Origin: Moritella yayanosii
GTDB taxonomy: Bacteria > Pseudomonadota > Gammaproteobacteria > Enterobacterales > Moritellaceae
Length of the DNA stretch: 64,000 nt
Assembly (NCBI RefSeq): GCF_900465055.1
Contig: NZ_LS483250.1
Coordinates: forward strand, 1,860,001-1,924,000
Direction: 5' to 3'
Both the position numbers and the translations under genes were made by a program. The first letter of the stretch is position 1; each line of letters begins with the position of its first letter. Shown here piece by piece: positions 36,101-45,396 of this stretch. The notes beneath the pieces were generated by a model, which had not been told where the DNA came from, searched no databases, and saw nothing but the letters and a program-made list of their open reading frames with translations.

Positions 36101-36715
36101 ATCAATCGCATTGCTCATTCTTTTAGCTCTGGCACGACCTTTTTCCCAAAGCATGCCACTGGTATCCTTAAATACTTGGGCAAAGTCCTCTAATAAACCA
36201 TCTTCACTTAATTCACGTTCAAATTGAGCGATATATGCTTGTTTACCATAATAGCCACGATGCTCATCAAAGACTTTTACAAAGACAGCAATTAATGCAT
36301 CTAGCTCGGTTTTACTGATTACGTCGGCTTTTTGGTCAATGTTAAACAGAATACTTTCGGATGGAATATTCACCGCTCGTTTCAGATCATTAGCAAATAT
36401 TCCACCTTCATTAAGAGGTGTCTTATTTAGGAATATATCTAATGGAGATGTGTCTTCAACCGATTTATTTTCCAGTAAAAGAGCCAGCATTTTAAGTAAA
36501 TGTGATTTACCACAACCAAAAAATCCGGAGATCCAAACGCCGTTGGCATTATTATAATTTAAATAAGCATCAAGGAAGTCATCCAGCCTCTTAGACACTT
36601 CCAATGTAATAACATACTCATCGAGCTCGAGTCTTAGACTCGCATCATCATCGGCTTTAATAACGCCCTCAATTGGACGATCGACTTTTTTCTTAAATAG
36701 TTGTGATAACTTCAT
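33116..36715 (-). CDS. brxC: BREX type 1 P-loop protein BrxC
   Basis: 1199 residues, the usual size. Walker A GFFGCGKSHLLKML lies near residue 65; an ORC/Cdc6-like ATPase region with LNFFIDEVGQYI (Walker B) follows near 255 and IIVTAQEDM near 290. The long remainder is helical, with a Pro/Thr-rich linker near residue 1110 (SPTKTTSSSQVQPQPG) before a short C-terminal domain (RVNYHKPWLATQ). BrxC is essential for BREX and is the target of at least one phage/element inhibitor. It starts 33 bp after brxB. Confidence 0.95.
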   Translation of the reverse strand: MKLSQLFKKKVDRPIEGVIKADDDASLRLELDEYVITLEVSKRLDDFLDAYLNYNNANGVWISGFFGCGKSHLLKMLALLLENKSVEDTSPLDIFLNKTPLNEGGIFANDLKRAVNIPSESILFNIDQKADVISKTELDALIAVFVKVFDEHRGYYGKQAYIAQFERELSEDGLLEDFAQVFKDTSGMLWEKGRARAKRMSNAIDHAYNKISGQNVTGILDKYRADYRLSIEDFADQVKDYIDQQDEGFRLNFFIDEVGQYIAGNVKLMTNLQTVAESLATKCKGQSWIIVTAQEDMSSVLGDVGKQHSNDFTKIQARFKNRMKLTSQDVAEVIQRRLLEKKEEFLPQLTDLYHQQENNFKTLFDFSDGSQSYRNFKDREHFLQSYPFIPYQFGLFQSAIQNLSTHSAFEGKHSSVGERSMLGVFQAVAITIKDHELGELATFDLMFEGIRTALKTANQQSILKAELQLDNKFAIRLLKALFLVKYVKEFKPTVRNLCVLMYDSFSRDIPSLKIEVEEALNLLEKQTYVQRNGDLFEYLTDEEQDIEKEIKNTDVDNNVIASELEKLIFDGVLKTRKIRFLENNQDYAFSRRLDDNLSGREYELTINAITPFHEHPDAIEKHKSDTLFNDELRIVLPESVRLLSDLVLFKQTEKYVAHETRTTQQESIKRILTDKGIQNVGRLNQLKTLIAKLVGSAKYFVAGVELELSGEDGQSKIVKAFGELIKHTYPNLKMLREIKYSENNIADIIKNAAQGLFDDDTQLPEPQQEMLSFIQSNNRAGIRTTVKSLLEKFESKPNGWSFAAILCNLAELCARGKVEVREATNLLDDNDLVRALRNISAHANLILEPQVEFTPSQLRAVKEFYRDYFEKVTHATEAKAMAKEIQESFAQQAINLDKLQSQSEKYPFLRALGEIVSKLNEFKTKPYAWFITELTQDEDTWFDYKEKIIDPMVKFMQGPQKATYDKASQVINQQTANIEYVEGTEYQQIKDALVNAAIFKGSAIQQLKIDTDILEQTIVDLVKDERNKAFKIIHQLQEKLIGFEEYQSLNGDKQNELINEFTHATEKLNQQSLIAMLRDEARRFEDHTYSTLVQKLMFWSQPTPELAPEASPTKTTSSSQVQPQPGLFVGDDDNTENTQTVKEPTKQATKPEIQSISTKQIRVNYHKPWLATQSDVNGYIEAYKKALLAAIKEGKHIQL

Positions 36716-36747
36716 AATTATATCTGCTTAATCCTTTTCTTAGCCTA

Positions 36748-37371
36748 TTATATTGCACGATCTAATATATTGAATGCTCGGTAATACTTGTCATCTTCAA
36801 GTTTGCCAAATAAAACTAATGATGCACCGGTTTCAAGAGAGTGTTTATATTCACCCGGAAAAAACATCAGTGTCGGTTTGTCTTTGGCATTTTTTTGTAA
36901 ATTGCTGAGTATATTGTTTGAACGAATGTATGGAAACACTTCCCCAATCCCCGAAATTATTAAAATTTGAAACTCTTCTTGTTGCATTTTTTTTGTAATA
37001 GCCGGGGTGATAATCGATTCAATATCTAGAATTCCCTGTAATTCTTCTTTTAGCTCATCTCTGTCGAGCGTCGTTTCGTTTTCAAGTAACCACTCCAAGT
37101 CACCTTCTTCCTTTAGAATTTCAATAACGAGGCTATACAGGTTTATCTCTAATACCTTGACTTGAATATCTGACAAATAATTTGTCAATTGCTTTATTAA
37201 TAAATTGACGTCATTTTGTAATACAGGATCAAATGGACAAATATGAAACGGAATATCCCCATTTAAGCCTTCCATATTTAAAAAAGAATCACTTTGTAAT
37301 ACGTCAGTCAAATGAACATACGCGTCAGATAAATTAGCTTTGGTTAAACCACTATTAAATTTGTTGGCCAT
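36748..37371 (-). CDS. brxB: BREX type 1 protein BrxB (DUF1788)
   Basis: 207 residues of the DUF1788 family: a helical N-terminus, DIPFHICPFDPVL in the first third, and GIGEVFPYIRSNNILSNLQ with PTLMFFPGEY in the last third, which resembles a P-loop-like fold without a Walker motif. It is needed for BREX function, though its biochemical job is not settled. It is 2 bp from brxA, in the standard order. Confidence 0.92.
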   Translation of the reverse strand: MANKFNSGLTKANLSDAYVHLTDVLQSDSFLNMEGLNGDIPFHICPFDPVLQNDVNLLIKQLTNYLSDIQVKVLEINLYSLVIEILKEEGDLEWLLENETTLDRDELKEELQGILDIESIITPAITKKMQQEEFQILIISGIGEVFPYIRSNNILSNLQKNAKDKPTLMFFPGEYKHSLETGASLVLFGKLEDDKYYRAFNILDRAI

Positions 37372-37373
37372 GA

Positions 37374-37964
37374 TTAAAACTCTGCTCCAGGGTAAATTCT
37401 CATATCATCAATATTTGTTAACTGGATCAATTCTCTTAGTTGAGGAGAAAGGTTTTGATGCAATAGTTCTTTGTCTTTGTTTACTAACCCGCACTCGGCT
37501 AACATTTTGAACATAGTTTGCTGGGCTTTGTATCTTGATTGTTGAGTAATGTTGTCTAGATTACTGTGCCATTCTGCTTTAGCGTTAAAAAAAGCATTAT
37601 AATCTTCTGTATACAATTGGAATCTACTCTTAGTGAAATGCTCAGACAAAACCTCAATGGCAAATTGATATGTAAATAAGTATTGACGACAGATAGCCAG
37701 CCAAACCAATTGCTTAGCGTCTGAATCTGATGTGGTCATTAGCGACAATTCATCATCAGTTAAATTTTTGAGACGTTTAGAAACCTCACCGTATATTGTG
37801 CGGGATGTACTCTCGGTTCGAGCTTGTAAAAGATTATTTTTTAAAACTTCGTCACGAACCAACTTCCAATCTTTAAGGTGAGTGTATTGCTCTGCTACTA
37901 ATCTACTTTCATGAATTAATGCTGGTCTTAATGTAAGTGACAGCTTGTATTTGGTATCACTCAT
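37374..37964 (-). CDS. brxA: BREX type 1 protein BrxA (DUF1819)
   Basis: 196 residues of the DUF1819 family, all helical, with LTLRPALIHESRLVAEQY at the start and QLVWLAICRQYLFTYQFAIEVL in the middle. BrxA is a small DNA-binding protein resembling NusB-like folds in published structures. It is the first core BREX gene; its start overlaps the stop of the small HTH gene by 4 bp. Confidence 0.92.
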   Translation of the reverse strand: MSDTKYKLSLTLRPALIHESRLVAEQYTHLKDWKLVRDEVLKNNLLQARTESTSRTIYGEVSKRLKNLTDDELSLMTTSDSDAKQLVWLAICRQYLFTYQFAIEVLSEHFTKSRFQLYTEDYNAFFNAKAEWHSNLDNITQQSRYKAQQTMFKMLAECGLVNKDKELLHQNLSPQLRELIQLTNIDDMRIYPGAEF

Positions 37965-38158
37965 TTACGACTCCCTTCCGACGACTCGGAAGCACTTCCA
38001 CTTATAACCCATTCATCTACTTCAATAGCCTTGAACTTCCAAAAGCGACCGATGCGATGTGCAGGTAAGCCTTTCTTATCACGCCATGCGTAAATTGTGT
38101 CTTTACTAACACCTAAATAACCTGCAATTTCCTCGACAGAAAGCCAACGCTCAGTCAT
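37961..38158 (-). CDS. Small helix-turn-helix protein (excisionase/AlpA-like) leading the BREX operon
   Basis: 65 residues from ATG 38158, chosen because GGTGG precedes it; a GTG four codons earlier is possible. The sequence WLSVEEIAGYLGVSKDTIYAWRDKKGLPAHRIGR is a MerR/excisionase-type winged helix, here split: WLSVEEIAGYLGVSKDTIYA then KGLPAHRIGRFWKFK. Known BREX loci often start with BrxR (WYL) instead; this much smaller protein probably regulates the operon. It overlaps brxA by 4 bp (ATGA). Confidence 0.85.
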   Translation of the reverse strand: MTERWLSVEEIAGYLGVSKDTIYAWRDKKGLPAHRIGRFWKFKAIEVDEWVISGSASESSEGSRK

Positions 38159-38486
38159 GATTTCCACCAATAAAATAATTTATAAACAACCGCGACTATG
38201 CCATGTAATTAAGGACATGTAAATCGGGTTTGGTAGGCATAAGTATGAATAGGTTAACTTAAGTATGCATTAGAAGCTGTGATAGCTATTATCATCCTTA
38301 ATTATTTTCAATTACTGTCACTTTATATGTACGTTATTGTGTGTTAAAGATCCTTGATGTCCGACTTTTCGTAACTAACAAAATGTACGGAGATATTTCT
38401 AAGCCTTGCTGCACTATAAATATTGAGCGGCACTGATTCATTTTTATCTATAGCTTGTAAACGAAAAAATAATGAACATCTGCCGT
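38159..38486. promoter_or_regulatory. BREX operon upstream region
   Basis: No gene is seen in 328 bp. It must hold the promoter for the whole minus-strand BREX operon. Two direct copies of TAAGTATG (38240-38247 and 38260-38267) are spaced 20 bp apart with GTTAAC between, which could be sites for the small HTH protein. A -35/-10 pair is not clear enough to name. Confidence 0.45.
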
Positions 38487-38836
<350 letters not shown>

Positions 38837-38837
<1 letters not shown>

Positions 38838-40161
38838 TTGAAGTTCCCCTAGCTGAAGCAAGGGGATTCTTGTCGTCTACGGTTTAGGCATTGCAATATT
38901 AAATTGCGTTAGTCTTCTAAAACCTCTTACAAGCATTTAACGTGTCGGTACTACCTACCGCCACAAATTATTTAAGCTGCTAGTCTTAATCCCTCTTTAT
39001 GGATATTGATAGCAGCATTATGATCTCTATCGTGAACAGCGCCGCATGCGCAAGTCCACGTCCTGATCGCTAATGACCACTGCCCAGCGTATAACGCTCC
39101 ACACTCGCTGCACATTTTAGACGAAGGAAACCACTGGCTAATAGCTGATAATTTACGCCCGTACCAATCAGCCTTATATTCTAACTGCCTTGCTATTTCA
39201 CCGAAATTAGCATCATGGAGATGCTTTGCCAACTTGCGATTTTTCACCATATTTTTGACTTTCAATGACTCGATCCCTATCACTTGGTTTTCGTTTATAA
39301 GTGTCGACGTCATTTTATGCGTAAAGTCTCTACGGGAATTCGCTATCTTTTCGTGAAGCCTTAGCGAGTTTTTTCGCATATCGATTTATTAAGCGCGGGT
39401 TGTTAAATTTAACGCCATCCGAGCAGATCGCTAAATCTTTAATGCCAACATCGACACCGACCGTTTTATTAACAATCGGCAGCTGTTTTATCGCTTCTTT
39501 CACTAATATTGAAACAAAATACTTACCTGATTTAGTCTTGGATACGGTAAGTGAACTTGGTTTTCCAGTGAAGTAGCGCGACCACTTTATTTTAAGCGGT
39601 TGCTTCATTTTAGCGAGTAATAATGATTGTTTATCTGCATCCCATTTGAACCCGTTACTCATGTAACTGGCTGATTGATAATTATGCTTTGATTTAAATT
39701 TAGGGTAACCAAACCCTGACTTAAAAAAGGACTGAAAACCTTTGTTAAGGTGTTTTAACGCCTGTTGCAAAGGCACGCTTGATATGTCTTTCAGCCACAA
39801 AAGGTCGGGGTTCTTTTTAAGCTGAGTGAGGTTCTTACTCCAATCGTTATAATTGGTTTTATTGCCTAGTTCATACTGCGCTTTAGAAAACGCCAATGCT
39901 GAATTATAAGCGACACGCACACAACCAAATGTCTGAGAAAGCATGACTGCTTGCTCGTTATTCGGGTAAAATCTGTATTTGTACGCGATTAACTTCAAAA
40001 TAACACCTTAATTAACTGTATATAATTCCAGTATCAAGTTCTAAATTTAGACCTTGTCACTTTGTATGTCAACAGAATAAAAGCCAGAGCGCTTATTGCT
40101 TCGCAATAACGACTTACATTCCCGACATAAATGACGGGGTTTTACGTCAAAGATGATAAAG
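38837..40161 (-). mobile_element. TnpB (IS605/IS1341-type) element, copy 2, frameshifted
   Basis: Runs from the right end (ATTGAAGTTCCCC hairpin side) to the left end (AAGATGATAAA side). TnpB is split: 39330-39998 codes the N-terminus through RuvC motif I (TVGVDVGIKDLAICSDG), and 38972-39379 codes motif II (VIGIESLKVKNM), the zinc ribbon (CSECGALY ... CACG) and motif III (HDRDHNAA). Between KLAKASRK and LHEKIANSRRDF about 20 residues are deleted with a frame change. There is no TnpA. The left end has a TTATTGC-TTC-GCAATAA hairpin (40096-40112). Both copies sit beside TTTAT on the minus strand, a likely target/TAM. Confidence 0.88.
38838..38971 (-). ncRNA. Candidate omega-RNA of the TnpB element
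   Basis: The stretch after the tnpB stop is identical between the two copies apart from a base or so. On the minus strand it ends in CCCCTTGCTTCAGCTAGGGG followed by AACTTCAAT. TnpB elements use such a right-end RNA, with the next genomic bases serving as guide. Confidence 0.5.
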
Positions 40162-40220
40162 TAAAGTAAAAAAGAACAATGGAATAACTAACCAATTTAA
40201 ATTACGGTTAGTTCGATAAT

Positions 40221-40250
40221 AAAGGTCATCACTATAAAATGATGACCTTT
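40221..40250. terminator. Hairpin terminator
   Basis: AAAGGTCATCA and TGATGACCTTT form an 11-bp stem with T- and A-rich edges, between the TnpB element and the MFS gene. Confidence 0.7.
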
Positions 40251-41054
40251 TTATTTACCCACTAATAATGCTAATCTAACTGTCCTTCAGTCAATTAGCA
40301 GTCGATGTAATGAAAGCACAATCCAAATCACGCTCTAAACTATTTTCTCAATTATTTTCCAAATTACCCTCTAAAGAAAGTCCATTTGTGTTTCTCGCCC
40401 TTGCCGGCATAGTCATGACCATGACCTTTTCCGCCTGGAATGCCCTGCTAAATAACTTTGCTATCGAGAATGCTGCGTTTACCGGGGCTGAAATTGGCAC
40501 GCTGCAATCGATACGTGAAATACCGGGTTTACTGGCTTTCACGGCTGCGTTTATATTGCTGGTATTAACAGAACAAGTCTTGGCCATTATCGCCTTGTCG
40601 TTATTATGCATAGGGGTGGCGATAACGGGTTTCTTCCCGTCTGTTTATGGCTTGTATGCCACCACAGTGCTGATGTCGATAGGTTTCCATTATTACGAGA
40701 CCATCAACCAATCATTAAGCCTGCAATGGTTTAGTAAAGCCGAAGCACCTGCACTGCTAGGCCGTCTGTTAGCGATTAAATCATTTGCAGCGCTCTGTAC
40801 CTTCGCCGGTATTTGGCTAGCATTTAGTGTGTTTGATACTGACTACATCACTGTATACATGGTCTGTGGATCACTCGGGTTAGCTATCACCGCGTGGTTA
40901 GCAACCCATAAGCCTAAAACCGAAAACACGCATGTACAACATAAAAAACTCATCTTGCGTAAGCAATGGAATGGACACCGCCTCACCCTTTCGCGCTGTT
41001 GATTATGGTGTAGGCTGTAAGCAGGTGAATTTTATTTATCATAGGTGACATATT

Positions 41055-42089
41055 ATGAAAAATATAATTAGAGTTGGTGTTGATTTGGCAAAAAACGTGT
41101 TTCATATTCATGCTATTGATGAGAATGAAACAATAGTTTGGCAAGGAAAATACAATCGCACCACTTGGTTGAAGGCGATTGTGAAACGAGTACCAACAAC
41201 CGCGGTAATCGGCATGGAAGCTTGTGGTTCAGCTAATTATTGGGCAAGAGAGCTCACAGCACTTGGTTACAGTGTTAAATTAATAGCCGCTCAATTTGTT
41301 AAACCTTATGTTAAAACAAACAAAAATGACAAAGTTGACGCTGAAGCCATTTGTGAAGCAATCAGCCGACCTAATATGCGCTTTGTTAATATAAAAACAG
41401 TTGAGCAACAAGATATTCAATCTAAGCATCGTGTTCGTGAAGAATTAATTTGCCACAGAACTGCAAAATCAAACCAAATCAGAGGGCTCGTCAGTGAATA
41501 CGGCATTGTAGCGCCTATTGGTATCGCTTATTTACGAAAAGCGATACCAATGTGGTTAGAAGAATCCGACAACGGTTTAACATTTGATTTTAGGGCTTTG
41601 TTGCTCACGCTCCAGGAAGATTTAATTCTTGTAGATGAAAGAATTGATTTACTGACAGCACAAATTAAAAATAATGTTGCAACTAATCCCATAGGAAAAA
41701 AGTTGATGAAAATTATCGGGATTGGTCCTTTGGTCTGTAGTGCATTGTTAATGGCACTTGGTGATGGTAAGCACTTTAAGAAAGGCAGAGATTTTGCAGC
41801 ATCTTTAGGCTTGGTTCCTAGGCAATACAGCACAGGTGGGCGTGCTAATTTACTCGGCATTAGTAAGCGAGGTGATGGTTATTTAAGAAAATTATTAGTT
41901 CATGGCGCTAGAGCAGCTTTTCGTCATGTCAAAGATAAGACAGACCCTTTAAGTTTATGGATAAAACACTTGAGTGAAAAAAAACACCCTAATGTTGTTA
42001 TCGTTGCACTTGCTAACAAATTAGCACGAATTTCATGGGCGTTAGTTGCTAACGACACCGAATACACAGAAACATTGGCCGCTGGTTGA
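41055..42089 (+). CDS. IS1111-group IS110 transposase (DEDD recombinase)
   Basis: 344 residues. The RuvC-like DEDD residues are visible: Asp in RVGVDLAKNVFHIHAID, Glu in AVIGMEACGSANYWA, and the Asp pair in NDKVDAEAICEA. The C-terminal Tnp_20 domain has MKIIGIGPLVCSALLMALGD and the serine region LVPRQYSTGGRANLLGI. The start is ATG 41055 with AGGTGA before it. The frame is intact, so the element may be active. It uses a structured RNA to choose donor and target sites. Confidence 0.95.
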   Translation: MKNIIRVGVDLAKNVFHIHAIDENETIVWQGKYNRTTWLKAIVKRVPTTAVIGMEACGSANYWARELTALGYSVKLIAAQFVKPYVKTNKNDKVDAEAICEAISRPNMRFVNIKTVEQQDIQSKHRVREELICHRTAKSNQIRGLVSEYGIVAPIGIAYLRKAIPMWLEESDNGLTFDFRALLLTLQEDLILVDERIDLLTAQIKNNVATNPIGKKLMKIIGIGPLVCSALLMALGDGKHFKKGRDFAASLGLVPRQYSTGGRANLLGISKRGDGYLRKLLVHGARAAFRHVKDKTDPLSLWIKHLSEKKHPNVVIVALANKLARISWALVANDTEYTETLAAG

Positions 42090-42374
42090 TTGTATTAAAA
42101 TAATTTTCATATTCGAAGTTGTAGGTAATACTTAGGTTACAAATAGTAAGCACATTATTTAAAAATTGCAAAAGTAAAAGAGAGATGGAAAATAGGTTAA
42201 ACCATCACTAGAAAAACCCTAACTGAGCGAAGAGTTAATAACTCGTGTAAGCGATTGGGATCTAGTGTGCGAATGAAGCCATTGAGGTTCGATGCTAAAT
42301 AAAAGCATTATTTAAGAAACCGAATACACGTGAGCAGTCATACCTTCATTTTCATTGAAATTTTACTTGCAATA
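42090..42374 (+). ncRNA. Candidate bridge/seekRNA region of the IS1111 element
   Basis: 285 bp without a reading frame between the transposase stop and the right inverted repeat, where IS1111-group elements encode their guide RNA. GTAAGCG at 42247-42253 equals the restored target across the insertion point (GTAAG|CG). ATACAC at 42324-42329 equals the predicted circle junction (right end ATACA joined to left end C). Both matches are short and could be chance. Confidence 0.5.
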
Positions 42375-43080
42375 GAGGTTGTGTCCATACACGCTACAGT
42401 TTGTATTATTTACTGACGTTTCTATCCGGGGCTCGCAGACAGATCTTCGTGGTCTTCGCTGGATTTTTAATGGTGGAAAAATTTGGCTACGGCGTTACTG
42501 AGATCACAGCACTCTTCATGCTTAACCATGTCATCAATCTGTATTTAGGCCCTAAGATCGGCGCGTGGATTGGACGCGTAGGTGAACGTCGTGCGTTAAC
42601 ATTGGAATACAGCGGACTTATCTTGGTGTTTATTGGTTATGCCTTAGTGGAAACGGCAGAGCTTGCCGCGGTACTGTATGTCGTTGACCATCTATTCTTT
42701 GCCATGGCGATTGCACTCAAAACCTATTTCCAAAAAATTGCCGACCCGAAAGATATCGCTGGCAGCATGGGCGTGAGTTTCTCAATTAATCATATTGCCG
42801 CGGTGGTTATCCCCGTTATTTTCGGCATGATCTGGTTATACAACCCATCGTTAGTATTCTACGCAGGTGCGACGATTGCTGCATTATCGTTAATCTTAAG
42901 CCAATTTGTAGCGACTAATCATCTAGAAGATCAATCAAATCGTGGCTAAATAAACATTTAATTTGACCAAAACCATATTCAACCTCTTCTAACGATTATA
43001 TTCAGGCGTTCCTGACCGATCCAGGAACAGCCGTAGCCGGATTACCGATAATTAGAACCATTAGTCGGCTTTTATATGGT

Positions 43081-43812
43081 CTAGTACGAGTGATCCATCA
43101 AAAAATCGATGTCTTGATCTGCTGTTATGTATTGATGTACATTTCCACTCTTAAATAATTTGAATGGCTTTTTATTTGTCGTTTTATAGCTAAGTGATGA
43201 GCCATCTATCTGCAATACACTGCCTTCAGGTATGGCAACTACAATTTCATGAGGATTGACCACCAAAAATTCTAAAATCCGCTCATCTCTTGTCTCTCCC
43301 ATGTGTCCCTCTAAACTGGCTTCTATATAATGAGGATTTATCTGAAATGGTACGAGATTTAATGATGGCAAGATTGCAGCCGTCACTATTGGCATATCAT
43401 TTGTAGTCCTTATCGTTGGAGCCCCAATATTTGATCCTGCGCTCCATCCTATATATAGTTTATCTTTCTTTAAGACAGCCTTTCTAATGGGTCCAATTAA
43501 ACCAAGATCGTGTAATTTTTTATTTAAAACCCAAGTATTTCCGCCGCTGACCAATATACCATCGGCTTCTTCTATTGCTTTAACTGGATCATCTTGATCT
43601 TCTATATTTATTACCTCACAACCAAATTGACTAAAACTTTGCTGTACAGCCTGAGTTCTAGTCTTGTGATCCTCCCTGATAACAGCGTAGGGAATAAACA
43701 CTAATTTCTTCGCCTTTGTCTTAGAGATAACCTCTTTGATCCAGTCGAAGCCGTACTCAAGAATTTTGGTATTATCTGCTAGTTTACCATTGCTAAAGAG
43801 CATGATATTCAT
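43081..43812 (-). CDS. pepE: Peptidase E-like serine dipeptidase (S51)
   Basis: 243 residues, soluble. The S51 family nucleophile serine is in IGWSAGSNIGAPT near residue 125, preceded by ILVSGGNTWVLNK; PFQINPHYIEA and GETRDERILEFL follow, as in PepE. It cleaves dipeptides with N-terminal aspartate in the cytoplasm. ATG 43812 is preceded by GAGGA about 8 bases away. It is single and faces away from dcuC. Confidence 0.88.
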   Translation of the reverse strand: MNIMLFSNGKLADNTKILEYGFDWIKEVISKTKAKKLVFIPYAVIREDHKTRTQAVQQSFSQFGCEVINIEDQDDPVKAIEEADGILVSGGNTWVLNKKLHDLGLIGPIRKAVLKKDKLYIGWSAGSNIGAPTIRTTNDMPIVTAAILPSLNLVPFQINPHYIEASLEGHMGETRDERILEFLVVNPHEIVVAIPEGSVLQIDGSSLSYKTTNKKPFKLFKSGNVHQYITADQDIDFLMDHSY

Positions 43813-43912
43813 ATATATGTCCTCTGTTATAGTTAGACCACACTTAGTTTCGTATTCAGATCAATCATTTCGCCTTATTATTCGTTATGGCTAATTTTAA
43901 AATAAAAATAGC

Positions 43913-43944
43913 ATTTCTTATGTGATAAGACTCACATAAGAAAT
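43913..43944 (+). promoter_or_regulatory. Perfect CRP-like palindrome upstream of dcuC
   Basis: TGTGA-TAAGAC-TCACA (43921-43936) matches the CRP consensus in all ten key bases. The dyad extends to 13-bp arms (ATTTCTTATGTGA and its complement). It is centred about 92 bp before the dcuC start, a normal activating distance. Confidence 0.75.
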
Positions 43945-44020
43945 ATAACCATAAAGTGGTAGTATGGCCATGTTTTTTTATGACAAAATATAATTCACTA
44001 GCATTATTGTAGAGGTGTAT

Positions 44021-45323
44021 ATGTGGTCCATCATCATTGCGTTATTTGTGACTATCATTGTCGCAATTTTTGTTTTAAAGGGGTATAAAGCTCAAGTTAT
44101 ACTAATAGCGGGAGGAATAGTATTAATGGTATCAGCAATGCTGATAAATCAAGGTTTGCCATTACCAGCAGAAGTATCCACAGGTTCAAAGTGGTTGGAT
44201 GTATTTCAGTTTATTAAGATCACTTTCTCGACTCAAAGTGCAGGGCTTGGTTTAAAGATCATGGCCATTGCTGGTTTTGCATTTTATATGCACGAAATAG
44301 GTGCTTCAGAATCACTCGTTCGTGTTTTGACTCGTCCGTTAATACACATCAAACATATGCCGTACCTGTTTATGGCGATGTGTTTGATGTGCATTAATGA
44401 GAAGCGTAGGCTTAAGCCCTCTTTCAGCTTGTGCACCGATAGCAACAGCCGTTGCCGTGGAAATGGGGCCAGCACAAGGTAATGTAAGTTTTGCCGCCGA
44501 GATCATTGGTATAGATGTGGTGGACTACGTTGTTAACTACCAAATACCAGTCGCAGCAGCATTAATTGTAATCGCAGTATTGCAGGTATTGGTACAAAAG
44601 TATTTTGATGTAAAATCGGGACATATAGCGAGTGAACATCTCCATTTAGCGGAAGATACTCAAACAGAGAACTCAGATAACAAAGTGCCAGTTATTTATT
44701 CTATCTTACCTGTTATTCCGCTTGTGCTTATCTTTACCTTCAGTAAATTGATGATTGATACTGTAAAGATGGACGTAACCACGGCAATGTTAATTTCAAT
44801 TGTGATCTCTTTGATTTTTGAATTTGTAAGAAGAGATAATGCAAAAGAAGTGGTTGACTCTATACAGATATTTTTTGATGGCATGGGGCGTCAATTTGCT
44901 AACGTTGTGACCTTTATCGTTGCTGGTCAGACTTTTGCACAAGGCTTAAAATCAATTGGGGCAATCGATGTTATCGTTAATGCGGCTGAACATGCGGGTT
45001 TTAGCCCCATTATGATGACCATTGTGATGGTATTGATCATTATGGTTTCTGCGATCTTAATGGGTTCCGGAAATACAGCATTTTTCTCATTCGCAAATCT
45101 AGTGCCTGATATAGCTGGTAAAATGGGGATCGCACCAGTAATGATGTTGCTACCGATGCAATTTGTAGCGGGCATGAGTCGGAACATCTCTCCTATCGCT
45201 CCAAATATGGTTGCTATTGCAGGCGTGGCAGATGTTTCACCATTTGATCTCGCGAAACGAACAGCAGTGCCAATGATGGGGGGTATCATTATCTCTATAT
45301 TTGTTAGTATTCTTCAATTTTAA
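44021..45323 (+). pseudogene. dcuC: DcuC-family C4-dicarboxylate transporter, frameshifted
   Basis: The first frame (44021-44482) has the N-terminal membrane helices (FYMHEIGASESLVRVLTRPL, then HIKHMPYLFMAMCLM). The second frame (44397-45323) continues with SVGLSPLSACAPIATAVAVEM and the remaining helices to the normal end. Around 44390-44400 the frame changes, and roughly 25-30 residues (expected to carry the IPSAxGLG motif) are missing. It would have exchanged fumarate, malate or succinate in anaerobic growth. Alternatively two fragments are translated, but function is unlikely. ATG 44021 follows AGAGGTG. Confidence 0.82.
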
Positions 45324-45396
45324 TCATCACTTTACGCACGATACCAAAAAGTGGCTAATCGCTATCGCGTGGCTATTAACTGCGTTAAAGAAGCAA

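Larger units (their letters stand above)
40964..42391 (+). mobile_element. IS110-family element, IS1111 group, 1428 bp
   Basis: Sub-terminal inverted repeats are ATGGACACCGCCTC (40971-40984) and its partner GAGGTTGTGTCCAT (42375-42388), 12 of 14 matching. They lie 7 bp and 3 bp from the ends, the IS1111 layout. Cutting at these ends restores the MFS frame with no target duplication. A 1-bp ambiguity (C at 40964 or 42392) remains. It contains one transposase gene and a 285-bp non-coding right end. Confidence 0.88.
40310..42949 (+). pseudogene. MFS transporter gene split by an IS1111-group element
   Basis: The two halves, 40310-40963 and 42392-42949, join in frame when 40964-42391 is removed, giving KKLILRKRYSLYYLLTFLSG across the junction and about 403 residues in all. 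The protein has about 12 membrane helices in two six-helix halves (first SPFVFLALAGIVMTMTFSAW; last IAAVVIPVIFGMIWLYNPSL). Substrate unknown. The insertion lies in the central cytoplasmic loop. The frame is otherwise intact, so the insertion looks recent. Confidence 0.88.

Noticed and set aside
40020-40161. A tnpA gene at the left end of TnpB copy 2
   Set aside because: Only a non-coding left end with a hairpin is present; no HUH motif or reading frame.
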